From an uncultured Lachnospiraceae bacterium (lineage in GTDB: Bacteria > Bacillota > Clostridia > Lachnospirales > Lachnospiraceae): a stretch of DNA of 64,000 nucleotides. The translations under genes were made by a program, and so were the position numbers. The stretch lies in assembly GCA_944380605.1 (NCBI GenBank), contig CALWIA010000032.1, forward strand, positions 55,890-119,889. The letters run 5' to 3'. Positions 8,799 to 17,987 of this stretch are shown piece by piece (the stretch's first letter is position 1; the number at the start of each line of letters is the position of its first letter). The notes beneath the pieces are model-generated. The model saw only the letters and a list, made by a program, of their open reading frames with translations. It was not told the DNA's origin and searched no databases.

Positions 8799-10151
8799 TT
8801 AGTTTCTTTTTAGAATTCGGCCGATATTCAGCCGGAACATAGTCACCGTAGCCGCCACCGCCAGCACGTCGGAAATGGGCTCCGCCAGAAACAGCCCCGT
8901 AGTCCCCAGCCCCAGCTTCGGCAGAACCAGCGCCAGAGGAATCAGCAGAATCACCTTCCGCAGAAGCGCCAGAAACATGGAAATCTTGGCCTCTCCCAGC
9001 GCCAGAAAGGTCTGCTGGCAGGCCAGCTGGGCCCCGAAGATCGTAAATCCGGCAAAGTAGATCCGCATGCCGAAGGAGGCGATTTCCTGAATCTGCGGGT
9101 CAGACGAAAACAGCGCCACAAACACCCCCGGCACCAGCACAAACAGGCCGGCGCTGACCAGGGTAAACAAAAGGGCGCAGATCAGCAGCAGGCGGAACGC
9201 GTCTTTGACCCGCTTGATATTGCCCGCGCCGAAGTTGTAGCTGATAATCGGCGCCGCGCCCTGGGAAATGCCCTGCACCGGCAGGAAAATCATCTGGGAC
9301 AGGCTGAAAATCACCGTCATGGCCCCTACGTAGTAGTCGTTTCCATAAGTCTGCATCCCCGTATTGAAGGTCAGCTGCACCAGACATTCCGTGGCCTGCA
9401 TAATAAACGGCGAAACCCCCAGAAGCAACACCGGCCCCAGCGCCTTTTTGTCCAGGCGCAGATACTTTCTGCGGATGCGGATGATGCTCTTTTTGCTGCA
9501 CAAAAACCAGAACACCCAGAGGGCCGACACTGCCTGGCTGAACACCGTAGCCACCGCCGCGCCGCTGACGCCCATATCAAATCCGAAAATCAGGATCGGA
9601 TCCAGAATGATATTGAGCACTGCCCCGATCAGCACCGTCATCATGCCGGTTCTGGCAAAGCCCTGGCAGGTGACAAACTGGTTCAGGCCCAGGGCGATCT
9701 GCACCGCAATGGTGCCAAGCAGGTAAATTCCCAGATACTCGTTGGCATAGGGAATGGTGGTTTCGCTGGCGCCGAACATCATCAGAAGCGGCTCCTTCAC
9801 CGCCATGAACACCACGCTCAGCACCAGGGAGAGTACGATCAGAAAGGCAGTGGAACTGCCCAGAATCCGCTCCGCCCCTTCCATGTCTTTCTGCCCCATG
9901 CAAATGGACGCCCGGGGCGCGCCGCCCTGGCCCACCAGCGCCGCGAACGCCGAGATCAGCATGATCACCGGGAAGGTGACCCCCAGCCCTGCCAGAGCCA
10001 TGGAGCCTTCCCCCGGAATCCGTCCTACATAGATCCGGTCCACCAGGTTGTACAGCAGGTTGACGATCTGCGCGAACACCGTGGGAACCGCCAGCTGGAA
10101 CATCAGCCGTCCCAGCGGCATGGTACCCAGTTTCTCTTTATTGCCGTCCAT
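8799..10151 (-). CDS. MATE family multidrug/cation exporter
   Basis: A 450-residue transporter with about twelve membrane segments in two repeats. Each half has the MATE pattern: N-terminal PLGRLMFQLAVPTVFAQIVN and the later GVSPFIMQATECLVQL. Such proteins export drugs or metabolites by Na+ or H+ antiport. The start at 10151 lies in a divergent region with the alpha-xylosidase gene. It is unrelated in sequence detail to the second MATE at 25642-26973. Substrate unknown. Confidence 0.9.
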   Translation of the reverse strand: MDGNKEKLGTMPLGRLMFQLAVPTVFAQIVNLLYNLVDRIYVGRIPGEGSMALAGLGVTFPVIMLISAFAALVGQGGAPRASICMGQKDMEGAERILGSSTAFLIVLSLVLSVVFMAVKEPLLMMFGASETTIPYANEYLGIYLLGTIAVQIALGLNQFVTCQGFARTGMMTVLIGAVLNIILDPILIFGFDMGVSGAAVATVFSQAVSALWVFWFLCSKKSIIRIRRKYLRLDKKALGPVLLLGVSPFIMQATECLVQLTFNTGMQTYGNDYYVGAMTVIFSLSQMIFLPVQGISQGAAPIISYNFGAGNIKRVKDAFRLLLICALLFTLVSAGLFVLVPGVFVALFSSDPQIQEIASFGMRIYFAGFTIFGAQLACQQTFLALGEAKISMFLALLRKVILLIPLALVLPKLGLGTTGLFLAEPISDVLAVAATVTMFRLNIGRILKRN

Positions 10152-10342
10152 AACATTTCCCCTTTTCTGAATAAGATCGTATCATAGTATTATAACAGAG
10201 AATCCGGCCAGGGGGAAGGAATTTTTTCCCTGATTGATTTTCAGAATAAAAACCGGAATTTTCCTTGCCAAACACCATGCCGGGAAGTATGCTGTCATTA
10301 AGAACCACTGATCTGCAATCGCTTTCCGGAAAGGAGACTTCT

Positions 10343-12592
10343 ATGAAATTTACCAAAGGCTATTGGCTTCTGCGGGACGAAATGGTACCCGCCTACGCCG
10401 TGGAATACGGCTCTCATCAGGTGCGGGACGGCCGCCTGATTCTGTATCTGCCCTGCGGACGGATCCAGGACCGGGGCAATACCCTGAACCTGCCCATGCT
10501 CACCGTCACCCTGTCCAGCCCCATGGAAGGAGTCATCCACGTCTCCGCCGTCCATCACGCCGGCGCCGTTTACAAGGGTCCCTTCGTCCAGGTTCGGGAC
10601 GAAAAACCCCAGGTATCCATCGAGGAAACCCCGGAACAGATCCGGTACCGTTCCGGTTCCCTGACAGCGGCGATCGACAAGGCGCCCGGCGCCTACCGGC
10701 TTGCGTTTTATGAAGAGGGCCGCTTTCTCACCGAATCCAGCTTCCGCAACCTGGCCCGGATGTACAACCGCGATACCGGCAAATCCTACATGCTGGAACA
10801 GCTGTTCCTGGATGTAGGCGAACACATCTACGGCCTGGGAGAGCGGTTTACCCCCTTTGTCCGCAACGGCCAGACCGTGGACATGTGGAATGAGGACGGC
10901 GGCACCTCCAGTGAAATCGCCTACAAGAACATTCCCTTCTGCCTGTCGGACAAGGGCTACGGCGTACTGGTGGACAACCAGGGCGACGTCTCCTGGGAAA
11001 TCGCCAGCGAAAAGGTGGAACGTCTGCAGTTCTCCGCGGAAGGGGAACGTCTGGACTACTATTTCATCAGCGGACGGACGCCCATGGGCACCCTGGAGAC
11101 CTATACGGCCCTCACCGGCAGACCGGCGCTGCCGCCGGCCTGGTCCTTCGGCCTCTGGCTCTCCACCTCCTTCACCACCGACTACCGGGAAGCCATTACC
11201 TCTTCCATGATTCAGGGCATGACGGACCGGGGCATACCCCTGCACGTGTTCCACTTCGACTGCTTCTGGATGGACGCCTTCGAATGGTGCAATTTCCGCT
11301 GGGATCCGGAAGCCTTTCCCGATCCCCGGGGCATGCTGGCCCGCTATCACGAAAAAGGCCTGAAAATCTGCGTCTGGATCAACCCCTATATCGGCCAGAA
11401 GTCGCCGCTGTTTGAAGAAGCGGCCCGGAATTCCTACCTGTTAAAGCGCGCCGACGGCAGCGTCTGGCAGAGCGACCTGTGGCAGGCGGGCATGGGCGTG
11501 GTGGACTTTACCAACCCGGAGGCGGCCCGCTGGTACCAGGAGAAGCTGAAAACCCTGCTGGACATGGGTGTGGACTGCTTCAAAACCGACTTCGGCGAGC
11601 GGATCCCCGTCCGGGACATCGTCTATTTTGACGGCTCCGACCCGGTCAAGATGCACAACCACTACCCCTTCCTCTACAACCAGACCGTCTTCGACCTGCT
11701 GGTGCGGGAACGGGGCGAAGGAGAGGCCGTGGTCTTTGCCCGCTCCGCCGCCGCCGGCAGCCAGCAGTTTCCGGTGCACTGGGGCGGCGACTGCTCCGCC
11801 ACTTACGCTTCCATGGCGGAGACTCTGCGGGGAGGCCTGTCCCTGGCAGCCAGCGGATTCGCGTTCTGGAGCCACGACATCGGAGGCTTTGAAAATACCG
11901 CTCCGGCCCACGTCTACAAGCGCTGGTGCCAGTTCGGCCTGTTAAGCTCCCACAGCCGCCTCCACGGCTCCGGCTCCTACCGGGTGCCCTGGCTCTTTGA
12001 CGAAGAAGCCTGCGAGGTTTTAAAGGAATTTACGGAGCTGAAATGCCGGCTGATGCCCTATCTCTACGGACTGGCGGTACAGGCCCACCAGACCGGCCGC
12101 CCCCTGCTGCGGCCCATGTTCCTGGAATTTCCCGACGACCCGGCCTGCAGCGGCCTGGACCTTCAGTACATGCTGGGGCCGTCCCTGCTGGTCGCCCCCA
12201 TCTTCCAGGAATCCGGCGAAGTCCGGTACTTCCTGCCGGAAGGCCGGTGGTATCAGCTGCTGACGGACACCCTTGCCGAGGGCGGCAGCTGGAAAAAGGA
12301 AGTCCACGATTTCCACACTCTGCCTCTGCTGCTCCGGCCCGGTTCCATCCTTCCCCTTGGCGCCTGCAGCCAGCGGCCGGACTACGACTATGCCGAAGGC
12401 GTCACCCTGCTGCTGTCCTGGTTTAATGAAGGAGACAGCGCCGAACTGGAAATCCCCGACACCTCCGGCGTCTGCCGCATGCGGGTGCAGGCCTGCTGCA
12501 TGGGCGGCGTCATCCAGGTACAGGTGCAGGGCGGTTCCCACTACACCGTAAAAAGCGCGGCGGGACAGGAATTCCATGTATCCGAAGTCTAA
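10343..12592 (+). CDS. yicI: Alpha-xylosidase, glycoside hydrolase family 31
   Basis: A 749-residue GH31 enzyme releasing alpha-linked xylose from xyloglucan-type oligosaccharides. The nucleophile is Asp416 in KTDFGERIP and the likely acid/base is Asp483 in VHWGGDCSA; position, length and the KTDFGE signature match the YicI subgroup. No signal peptide, so it works on imported sugars. Start ATG 10343 follows AAGGAG. A GPH-type symporter faces it from the other side of a shared terminator, recalling the yicJ-yicI pairing of enterobacteria, but here convergent. Confidence 0.93.
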   Translation: MKFTKGYWLLRDEMVPAYAVEYGSHQVRDGRLILYLPCGRIQDRGNTLNLPMLTVTLSSPMEGVIHVSAVHHAGAVYKGPFVQVRDEKPQVSIEETPEQIRYRSGSLTAAIDKAPGAYRLAFYEEGRFLTESSFRNLARMYNRDTGKSYMLEQLFLDVGEHIYGLGERFTPFVRNGQTVDMWNEDGGTSSEIAYKNIPFCLSDKGYGVLVDNQGDVSWEIASEKVERLQFSAEGERLDYYFISGRTPMGTLETYTALTGRPALPPAWSFGLWLSTSFTTDYREAITSSMIQGMTDRGIPLHVFHFDCFWMDAFEWCNFRWDPEAFPDPRGMLARYHEKGLKICVWINPYIGQKSPLFEEAARNSYLLKRADGSVWQSDLWQAGMGVVDFTNPEAARWYQEKLKTLLDMGVDCFKTDFGERIPVRDIVYFDGSDPVKMHNHYPFLYNQTVFDLLVRERGEGEAVVFARSAAAGSQQFPVHWGGDCSATYASMAETLRGGLSLAASGFAFWSHDIGGFENTAPAHVYKRWCQFGLLSSHSRLHGSGSYRVPWLFDEEACEVLKEFTELKCRLMPYLYGLAVQAHQTGRPLLRPMFLEFPDDPACSGLDLQYMLGPSLLVAPIFQESGEVRYFLPEGRWYQLLTDTLAEGGSWKKEVHDFHTLPLLLRPGSILPLGACSQRPDYDYAEGVTLLLSWFNEGDSAELEIPDTSGVCRMRVQACCMGGVIQVQVQGGSHYTVKSAAGQEFHVSEV

Positions 12593-12609
12593 ATTTTTCC
12601 ATACAAAGA

Positions 12610-12635
12610 GAGCACGGACTCGCCGGTCCGTGCTC
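12610..12635. terminator. Convergent hairpin between alpha-xylosidase and sugar symporter
   Basis: GAGCACGGAC pairs perfectly with GTCCGTGCTC around a six-base loop. U-tracts are weak on both sides, so termination may be partial. Confidence 0.65.
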
Positions 12636-12656
12636 CCCATATTTTGAGAAATCTAT

Positions 12657-14102
12657 TTAATCTTCCATCTGTTTTCCAACCAGGTTCTTGCTTTCCATGC
12701 TTCTTCCCAGATCCCGTTCCATCTCCATGAGCGTTTTCCGGTCCAGGTTGTAGACGAACCGCAGGCCTACCATCTGCAGAACCGCGGCGCCCAGGAAAAT
12801 GCAGCCGATCAGGGTCTTCATCTTCGTGGCCACTTCAATGGGCTGCGCCGCTCCCAGCGCCTCGTCGTATCCGATGGCTACCATAAGCACCAGGCCGATG
12901 GACGGTCCGATACCCTGGGCCAGCTTACGGAAGAAGGAATGCAGCGCGTATGTGGTGCCCTCTTCCCGCAGTCCGTTTTTCCACTCGTTGTAGTCAATGG
13001 CGTCCGCCACCATAGCGTAAACCGTACAGGTAGCGATACCGGCGCCCAGGCCGTTGCACAGAGACAGCAGGTAGAACAGGAAGATACCGGTTCCGTTGGC
13101 CGGGTACGGCACCACGATCATCAGAATCGTAGCGGCGATACTGAACAGCAGTCCCACCTGTCCGGCTTCCTTCTTGCCCCAGCGGTCCACGATCTTGCCG
13201 ATAAAGGGCACGAACAGGATGGTGGGCAGCATGTTTAACACCGTGCTGACGCCGGAAATCTGCGCGTTTTTGAAATAAGACTGGAACATAACCGCCACTG
13301 CCGTAGACGTACCGTAGGAGCCCAGGAACATGCCCACCGGGATCATGGTCGCGCCAATGGCCGGACGGTTCTTGGCAAAGTTCTTAATGGAAACAAAGTA
13401 GTTGAATTTCTGCTTGGCCCGCTCTTCCTTGGGAATCTGCACCCGCTCTACCGTATTGGTCAGCATGAAGCGGAAGGCCACAAATCCGATAATGCCCAGC
13501 ACCAGAGCCGCCACGATCAGTCTCTGGCCCATGATGTTCTGGTTCTCATCGTACAGCACCATAGGCAGAACCAGGTTGACCGGGATGCTGGCGCACATGG
13601 CTCCCAGGTTTCTCCAGGCAGACAGCTGGGCGCGGTCGCTGGGTTCCGGGGAGATCACGTTTACCATGGAACCGTAAGGTACGTTTACAATGGTGTAGCA
13701 GGCGTCCCAGCAGATGTAGCCGAACAGGCACAGGATCACCTTGATGATCTGCGGCGCGTTGGGGAAGGGCAGAAAGCAGAGTGCCGAAGCGATCAGCAGC
13801 CCTACCGAACCCACGGAGATAAAGGTTTTGAATTTGCCCCGTTTGTACTCCTTTTTGCTGGCGTCGATAAAGCCGCCGATTACCGGGTCATTGATGGCGT
13901 CCCAGATTTTTAACAGGACCAGGATTCCCGCAAATGCCAGCGAATCGATCTTCATGTACTGGGTGTAAAACAACGTGAAAAAGGTTCCCGCCAGACAGAA
14001 GCTCATGTTGCAGCCGAAATCACCGGCGGCGTAAGCTACCTTGTCCAGCATGCCGAAAGGCCGCAGCTGCTGCCCGCCTTTCTTCTGTGTTGCAGTGCTC
14101 AT
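12657..14102 (-). CDS. GPH-family glycoside:cation symporter (MFS superfamily)
   Basis: A 481-residue, roughly twelve-helix transporter of the glycoside-pentoside-hexuronide family, like YicJ/MelB/UidB. Typical features are the early GMLDKVAYAAGDFGCN and the loop after helix 2, DAINDPVIGGFIDASK, with conserved Asp residues involved in cation coupling. The start at 14102 has AGGAGG seven bases upstream; longer in-frame starts would lie above the promoter. It probably imports the alpha-xyloside hydrolysed by the convergent GH31 enzyme (inference from pairing). A perfect 22-bp palindrome covers its -10. Confidence 0.92.
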   Translation of the reverse strand: MSTATQKKGGQQLRPFGMLDKVAYAAGDFGCNMSFCLAGTFFTLFYTQYMKIDSLAFAGILVLLKIWDAINDPVIGGFIDASKKEYKRGKFKTFISVGSVGLLIASALCFLPFPNAPQIIKVILCLFGYICWDACYTIVNVPYGSMVNVISPEPSDRAQLSAWRNLGAMCASIPVNLVLPMVLYDENQNIMGQRLIVAALVLGIIGFVAFRFMLTNTVERVQIPKEERAKQKFNYFVSIKNFAKNRPAIGATMIPVGMFLGSYGTSTAVAVMFQSYFKNAQISGVSTVLNMLPTILFVPFIGKIVDRWGKKEAGQVGLLFSIAATILMIVVPYPANGTGIFLFYLLSLCNGLGAGIATCTVYAMVADAIDYNEWKNGLREEGTTYALHSFFRKLAQGIGPSIGLVLMVAIGYDEALGAAQPIEVATKMKTLIGCIFLGAAVLQMVGLRFVYNLDRKTLMEMERDLGRSMESKNLVGKQMED

Positions 14103-14168
14103 ACCGTATCCTCCTTTTCTTAGAGGTCCCCCTGAACTGTCATTCCCTGCCGTCATTTCCTCTGTACT

Positions 14169-14209
14169 TGATATAAAATATTTTATATCATATCTGTAAA
14201 TCATGTCCA
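14169..14209 (-). promoter_or_regulatory. Promoter with overlapping palindromic operator for the sugar symporter
   Basis: Minus strand TGGACA (14209-14204), 16-base spacer, TATAAA (14187-14182). A perfect 22-bp palindrome with half-site TGATATAAAAT spans 14169-14190 and so covers the -10 and start region, as a repressor operator would. The regulator is not identifiable. Confidence 0.6.
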
Positions 14210-14275
14210 TATTTTTTTGTTTGATACTCAAGATTTCGCCCAATTTTAACAAAATGATAACAGGAAACCGGGGCA

Positions 14276-14304
14276 TTGCTTCTTTTACGCCGGTATGCTA
14301 CAGT
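14276..14304 (+). promoter_or_regulatory. Promoter of the TMEM164-like gene
   Basis: TTGCTT (14276-14281), 17-base spacer, TACAGT (14299-14304) with an extended TG motif (TGCTACAGT). The start codon is at 14323. Confidence 0.45.
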
Positions 14305-14322
14305 AGACGGGGAGGAATTTCC

Positions 14323-15099
14323 ATGGAGACGTTTCTTGAAAAAACCGCCTGGCCCATGACCGTTCCGGAGCCGGGCTCCGCGTTTCACCTGCTGTTTGTC
14401 CTGTTCGGGCTGGCCGCCGCCCTGGGGCTTTCCCGCCGGGCCGCCGCCTTCTGCAGAAAGAATGAAAAAGCGCCCTTTCGTTTTCTGCTGCTGTGCGGCC
14501 TGATTCTGGCCGCCGGCGAACTCTACAAGCAGCTGTTTCTTTATGAAATTGTCAACGGCGGACGTTACAACTGGTGGTATTTTCCCTTTCAGCTGTGCAG
14601 CACACCCATGTACCTCTGCCTGGTTCTGCCGCTGTTTCGGCGCCGCCGGCGGGCCGCGGGCCTTTTGTTTACCTACCTGCAGGACTTTTCCCTGCTGGGC
14701 GGCGTCATGGCCCTGGCAGAGCCTTCCGGCCTGTTTCACCCCTACTGGACCCTGACCCTCCACGGCCTGCTGTGGCACATCCTGCTGGTCTTTCTGGGCC
14801 TGACCATCTTCCGCGCCGGCCTGGCGGATCCCGGCGTCCGCGGCTACGCCCGGACCCTACCCCTTTTGTTTCTGTTCTGCCTCATGGCCACCGCTATCAA
14901 CGTGGCTACCGGCGGGCAGGCGGATATGTTTTATATCTCGCCCTACTATCCCGTCACCCAGGTGGTGTTCCACCGGCTTTCCCTGCTGTTTGGCACGCCG
15001 GCGGGCATCGCGCTCTACCTGCTGGCCCTGTGCCTGGGCGGGCTGCTGACTCACCTGGGGCTGGAACGGATTTCACAACTGTGTAAAAGGAGAAACTGA
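14323..15099 (+). CDS. YwaF/TMEM164 family integral membrane protein
   Basis: A 258-residue polytopic protein with about seven membrane helices. The sequence around GGRYNWWYFPFQLCSTPMYL and the C-terminal ISPYYPVTQVVFH recall the YwaF/TMEM164 family of bacterial membrane proteins with no settled function. Start ATG 14323 follows GGGGAGGA. The next gene, a methyltransferase, begins one base after the stop, so the two are co-translated partners. It might act on lipids, as proposed for animal TMEM164, but nothing here proves it. Confidence 0.75.
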   Translation: METFLEKTAWPMTVPEPGSAFHLLFVLFGLAAALGLSRRAAAFCRKNEKAPFRFLLLCGLILAAGELYKQLFLYEIVNGGRYNWWYFPFQLCSTPMYLCLVLPLFRRRRRAAGLLFTYLQDFSLLGGVMALAEPSGLFHPYWTLTLHGLLWHILLVFLGLTIFRAGLADPGVRGYARTLPLLFLFCLMATAINVATGGQADMFYISPYYPVTQVVFHRLSLLFGTPAGIALYLLALCLGGLLTHLGLERISQLCKRRN

Positions 15100-15100
15100 T

Positions 15101-15886
15101 ATGAATCAAAAGAATGGTATTTCAGGAACCTGCGTCAGCTACGTGGATCACAACGCCGGCACCATCGACCGATGGATCGAAGAAGGCTGGGAGTGGGGAC
15201 GCCCCATCTCCCATGAAGAATTTGAAGAGGCCAGAAACGGCCGTTTTTCCATGCTGCTGACCCCCACCAAACCGGTGCCGGCCAGCTGGTATCTGCCCTT
15301 TGAGGGCTGCCGGGTGCTGGGACTGGCCTCCGGCGGCGGCCAGCAGATGCCCATCTTTACCGCCCTGGGCGCCTGCTGCACCGTGCTGGACTACTCTCCC
15401 AGACAGCTGCGCAGCGAAGAAGAGGTGGCCCGCCGGGAAGGCTATTCCATAAAGACGGTGCGGGCCTCCATGACCGATCCCCTGCCCTTTGCCGACGCGT
15501 CCTTCGACCTGATCTTCCATCCGGTGTCCAACTGCTACATCGAAGAAGTGGAACCGGTGTGGCGGGAGTGCTTCCGGGTGCTCCGCCCCGGCGGACGGCT
15601 GCTTGCCGGCATGGACAACGGCATCAACTACATCGTAGACGCCTCCGGCCAGCACATCGTCCGGGGCCTGCCCTACAATCCGCTGAAAGGCCATCCCCAG
15701 CTGACGCCGGAAGAACTGGAAGAAGAAGGCTGCCAGTTTTCCCACACCCTGGAAGAACAGCTGGGCGGCCAGCTGAAGACCGGATTCCGCCTGCTGGACC
15801 TGTACGAGGACACCAACGGATACGGGTTCCTGCATCAGCAGAACATCCCCACCTTCTGGGCCTCCCTGGCAGAAAAACCCCTTTAG
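15101..15886 (+). CDS. Class I SAM-dependent methyltransferase
   Basis: A 261-residue methyltransferase. Motif I is VLGLASGGGQQMP, followed by an acidic strand end CTVLDYS, DPLPFADASFDLIF (motif II region) and FRVLRPGGRLLAG (motif III). This is a UbiE/MenG-like small-molecule methyltransferase fold, but the substrate is unknown. AAAAGGAG precedes ATG 15101, inside the end of the upstream membrane protein gene. Its stop overlaps by 4 bp the stop of the convergent polysaccharide deacetylase gene. Confidence 0.85.
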   Translation: MNQKNGISGTCVSYVDHNAGTIDRWIEEGWEWGRPISHEEFEEARNGRFSMLLTPTKPVPASWYLPFEGCRVLGLASGGGQQMPIFTALGACCTVLDYSPRQLRSEEEVARREGYSIKTVRASMTDPLPFADASFDLIFHPVSNCYIEEVEPVWRECFRVLRPGGRLLAGMDNGINYIVDASGQHIVRGLPYNPLKGHPQLTPEELEEEGCQFSHTLEEQLGGQLKTGFRLLDLYEDTNGYGFLHQQNIPTFWASLAEKPL

Positions 15887-16878
15887 GGCCGGAAGCTGTA
15901 GTAGATCTGGCCGGGCTGCAGTCCGCCCCGGTACTGGGCCATTTCACTGACCGTCACCAGCTGATACCCTCTCCGGGTCAGTTCCGGTATAAGCTGCAGC
16001 GCCGCCTGGCCGCTGGCGCCGTACAGTTCGTGCATCAGCACAATATCGCCGTCCCGCACCTGGTTCAGCACCGTATCCACGGTGTTCTGGGCGTTTTTCG
16101 TCTTCCAGTCCAGGGTGTCGATGGTCCACATGATCATAGGCATGGGAACGTTGGCCATTACCGTATCGTTTTTGCGTCCTCCCGGCAGCCGCACCAGGGT
16201 GGGGGAGACGCCGGACGCGGCGGCAATGGCTTCATTTCCTTTGTTGATCTGATACTGGATGTCTGCCGCCCCCAGCTTGTCCAGATACCGGTGCTCATAC
16301 GTGTGGTTGCCGATCTCATGGCCTTCCGCCGCCATGCGCCGCATCTCTTCTCCATAGGAGGCGCAGCGGTTTCCCACCACAAAGAACGTGGCCTTTCCGC
16401 CGTATTCCGCCAGGCAGTCCATAATTTGATTGCCCACCGGCGCGTACGGGCCGTCGTCAAAGGTCAGGGCCACCATGGGGCGGGCAGGGTCGATGACCCG
16501 GCCGGCGGCTTCTTCGCCGGCGGTTTCCCCGGTTTCGGCGGCCTCTTCGCCGGCCGCTTCCCCGCCTTCCGCGGCTTCTTCACCGGCCGGTTCCCCGGTT
16601 TCGGCAGCCGGCTGGCTTTCTTCTTCTGGCTTCACGCCCGGTTCTTCCGTCACCTGGCCGTTTTCATCCACCCACTGGGCCACGCCGGGGCCCTCTTCCA
16701 GATTCATCCAGTATCCGCCCTGGGCGGTGTCCCCGGACGCCTCTCCCGCCGGCTGGCCTTCCTGGACCGGCTGGGCATAGGCCGTGCCGGCCCCTGCCGG
16801 CATAGCCGCAGACAGCCCCAGCGCCAGAAGAAACGCCAGGGCCGTCGGTCTGATGATTTTCTTTTTTGTCTGATTCAT
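15883..16878 (-). CDS. Secreted polysaccharide deacetylase (NodB/CE4)
   Basis: A 331-residue exported protein. The signal peptide is about residues 1-35 (cleavage after AYA), with a Pro/Glu/Ala-rich repetitive linker at about 75-127 and a CE4 domain from about 133. Catalytic motif 1 is TFDDGP (139-144), motif 2 is HTYEH and motif 3 is RLPGG. Such enzymes N-deacetylate peptidoglycan or other GlcNAc polymers, often giving lysozyme resistance. The acidic linker probably extends the domain from the membrane or through the wall. It is monocistronic; the substrate is not determined. Confidence 0.9.
   Translation of the reverse strand: MNQTKKKIIRPTALAFLLALGLSAAMPAGAGTAYAQPVQEGQPAGEASGDTAQGGYWMNLEEGPGVAQWVDENGQVTEEPGVKPEEESQPAAETGEPAGEEAAEGGEAAGEEAAETGETAGEEAAGRVIDPARPMVALTFDDGPYAPVGNQIMDCLAEYGGKATFFVVGNRCASYGEEMRRMAAEGHEIGNHTYEHRYLDKLGAADIQYQINKGNEAIAAASGVSPTLVRLPGGRKNDTVMANVPMPMIMWTIDTLDWKTKNAQNTVDTVLNQVRDGDIVLMHELYGASGQAALQLIPELTRRGYQLVTVSEMAQYRGGLQPGQIYYSFRP
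16501..16593 (-). repeat. Tandem Gly-Glu-Ala repeat in deacetylase linker
   Basis: Three or more degenerate ~10-codon units of the type G-E-x-A-G-E-E-A-A-E give a low-complexity acidic linker at residues 96-126. Copy number may vary between strains. Confidence 0.7.
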
Positions 16879-16923
16879 AACTCTACCGCCTTGTCTGATT
16901 TTCTTTCCGTATCTCCACTATAC

Positions 16924-17643
16924 TCAGAAATCCGGAAAAAGCAAGGCTTTTAAGACATCCTTTATGGTTTTATCAGAAACCTGTAAGGTAAGCTCCGGTT
17001 CGTGGATGTGTTCCAGGTAATGGGCGTCGGAATTGCTGATGACGCGGCAGTGTTCCAGGTAAGGATGCTCCCGCCGCAGCCGGTGCAGGTTTTTCAGATC
17101 CTTCATCTCCGCCGTCCGGAACCGGCTGTCCGGCGGAATGGCGCCCAGGTTGTACAGCAGGCTGTTGGCCTGTTTGTCGATGTGGGCCGGGAACATCACG
17201 CCCCCGTAGCCCCGCACCAGCTCCCACAGCTGGTCAAAGGAAATCTCCGCCGGCTGAATCAGCAGGTTGGGAACAGTGCCGCAGATCTGATCTTCCGTAT
17301 TGTAGATCAGCTGCCGCCCGAAGATGTCCTCCCGGTTGGGAAAGGGGATCAGCCTTTCGTACACATAGGCGTCAAATTCCAGGGCCGCCTTCAGTTCCTC
17401 AAACAGGCACACCGCGTGGATTTCCTCGGAGGTGTTGATTTCCATGCCCGGAATGGCCAGCACGCCGTACTCCTCCGCCGCCGCCATCACCGCCGGGCAG
17501 TTTCGGCAGGAATTGTGGTCCGTCACGGCGATGACATCCAGTCCTTTGATGGCCGCCATGCCCGCGATATTGGCCGGCGTCATGTCGTCGTCTCCGCAGG
17601 GGGAAAGACAGGAGTGGATGTGCAGGTCGTAGTACAGTTCCAT
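16924..17643 (-). CDS. PHP-domain phosphoesterase of the hydrogenase cluster
   Basis: A 239-residue polymerase-and-histidinol-phosphatase (PHP) fold protein. Metal ligands are visible as DLHIHS near the N-terminus, VTDHNS, the central FPAHID and the C-terminal NSDAHY. PHP proteins hydrolyse phosphomonoesters or nucleotides using two or three metals. ATG 17643 overlaps the upstream stop (TGATG), so translation is coupled to the DRTGG gene. It is the last gene of the group D sensor operon; a role in erasing a phosphorylated signal is inference only. Confidence 0.85.
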   Translation of the reverse strand: MELYYDLHIHSCLSPCGDDDMTPANIAGMAAIKGLDVIAVTDHNSCRNCPAVMAAAEEYGVLAIPGMEINTSEEIHAVCLFEELKAALEFDAYVYERLIPFPNREDIFGRQLIYNTEDQICGTVPNLLIQPAEISFDQLWELVRGYGGVMFPAHIDKQANSLLYNLGAIPPDSRFRTAEMKDLKNLHRLRREHPYLEHCRVISNSDAHYLEHIHEPELTLQVSDKTIKDVLKALLFPDF

Positions 17644-17987
17644 CACGCCCCGGCGCTTTCCAGCTCCCTGTAAATGTTCAGAGCCGCCTCAAACACCGGC
17701 TCCTCCGTCGCCAGCACCGTGACGCCCTGCTCCTTCGCCCTGGCTCTGGCGGTTTCGTCCAGCTGCACCCCTTCCGCCATCACCACGCAGGACACGTCTG
17801 CCAGCGTCGCCACCGCTATGGTGTTGACATTGCCCATCACCGTCACCCAGGCACAGTCCGCCGGCGCCTTCCCCATGGCGATGCTCAGCAGGTCGCAGCA
17901 GAACACCCCTGTAATCTGCCGCTCCTTGTCTTCTCCCGGATTCACCGTCCGGAACATCTCTTTCTTCAGCAGTTCTTCAATGGTCAC
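17643..17987 (-). CDS. DRTGG-domain protein (second copy)
   Basis: A 114-residue single-domain protein starting at GTG 17987, with AGGAGG seven bases upstream and overlapping the end of the hydrogenase-like gene (GTGA). It contains the DRTGG-type core around ERQITGVFCCDLLSIAMGK and WVTVMGNVNTIAVATLADVS. DRTGG domains occur in phosphotransacetylase and CBS-linked proteins and may bind nucleotide or act as a regulatory module. It resembles the DRTGG protein at 19852-20199, the two flanking the sensor gene. Specific function unknown. Confidence 0.75.
   Translation of the reverse strand: MTIEELLKKEMFRTVNPGEDKERQITGVFCCDLLSIAMGKAPADCAWVTVMGNVNTIAVATLADVSCVVMAEGVQLDETARARAKEQGVTVLATEEPVFEAALNIYRELESAGA

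Noticed and set aside
15559..16953. 464-codon plus-strand frame across methyltransferase and deacetylase genes
   Set aside because: Crosses two well-supported convergent genes and reads as low-complexity Pro/Arg/Ala and Gly/Phe repeats.
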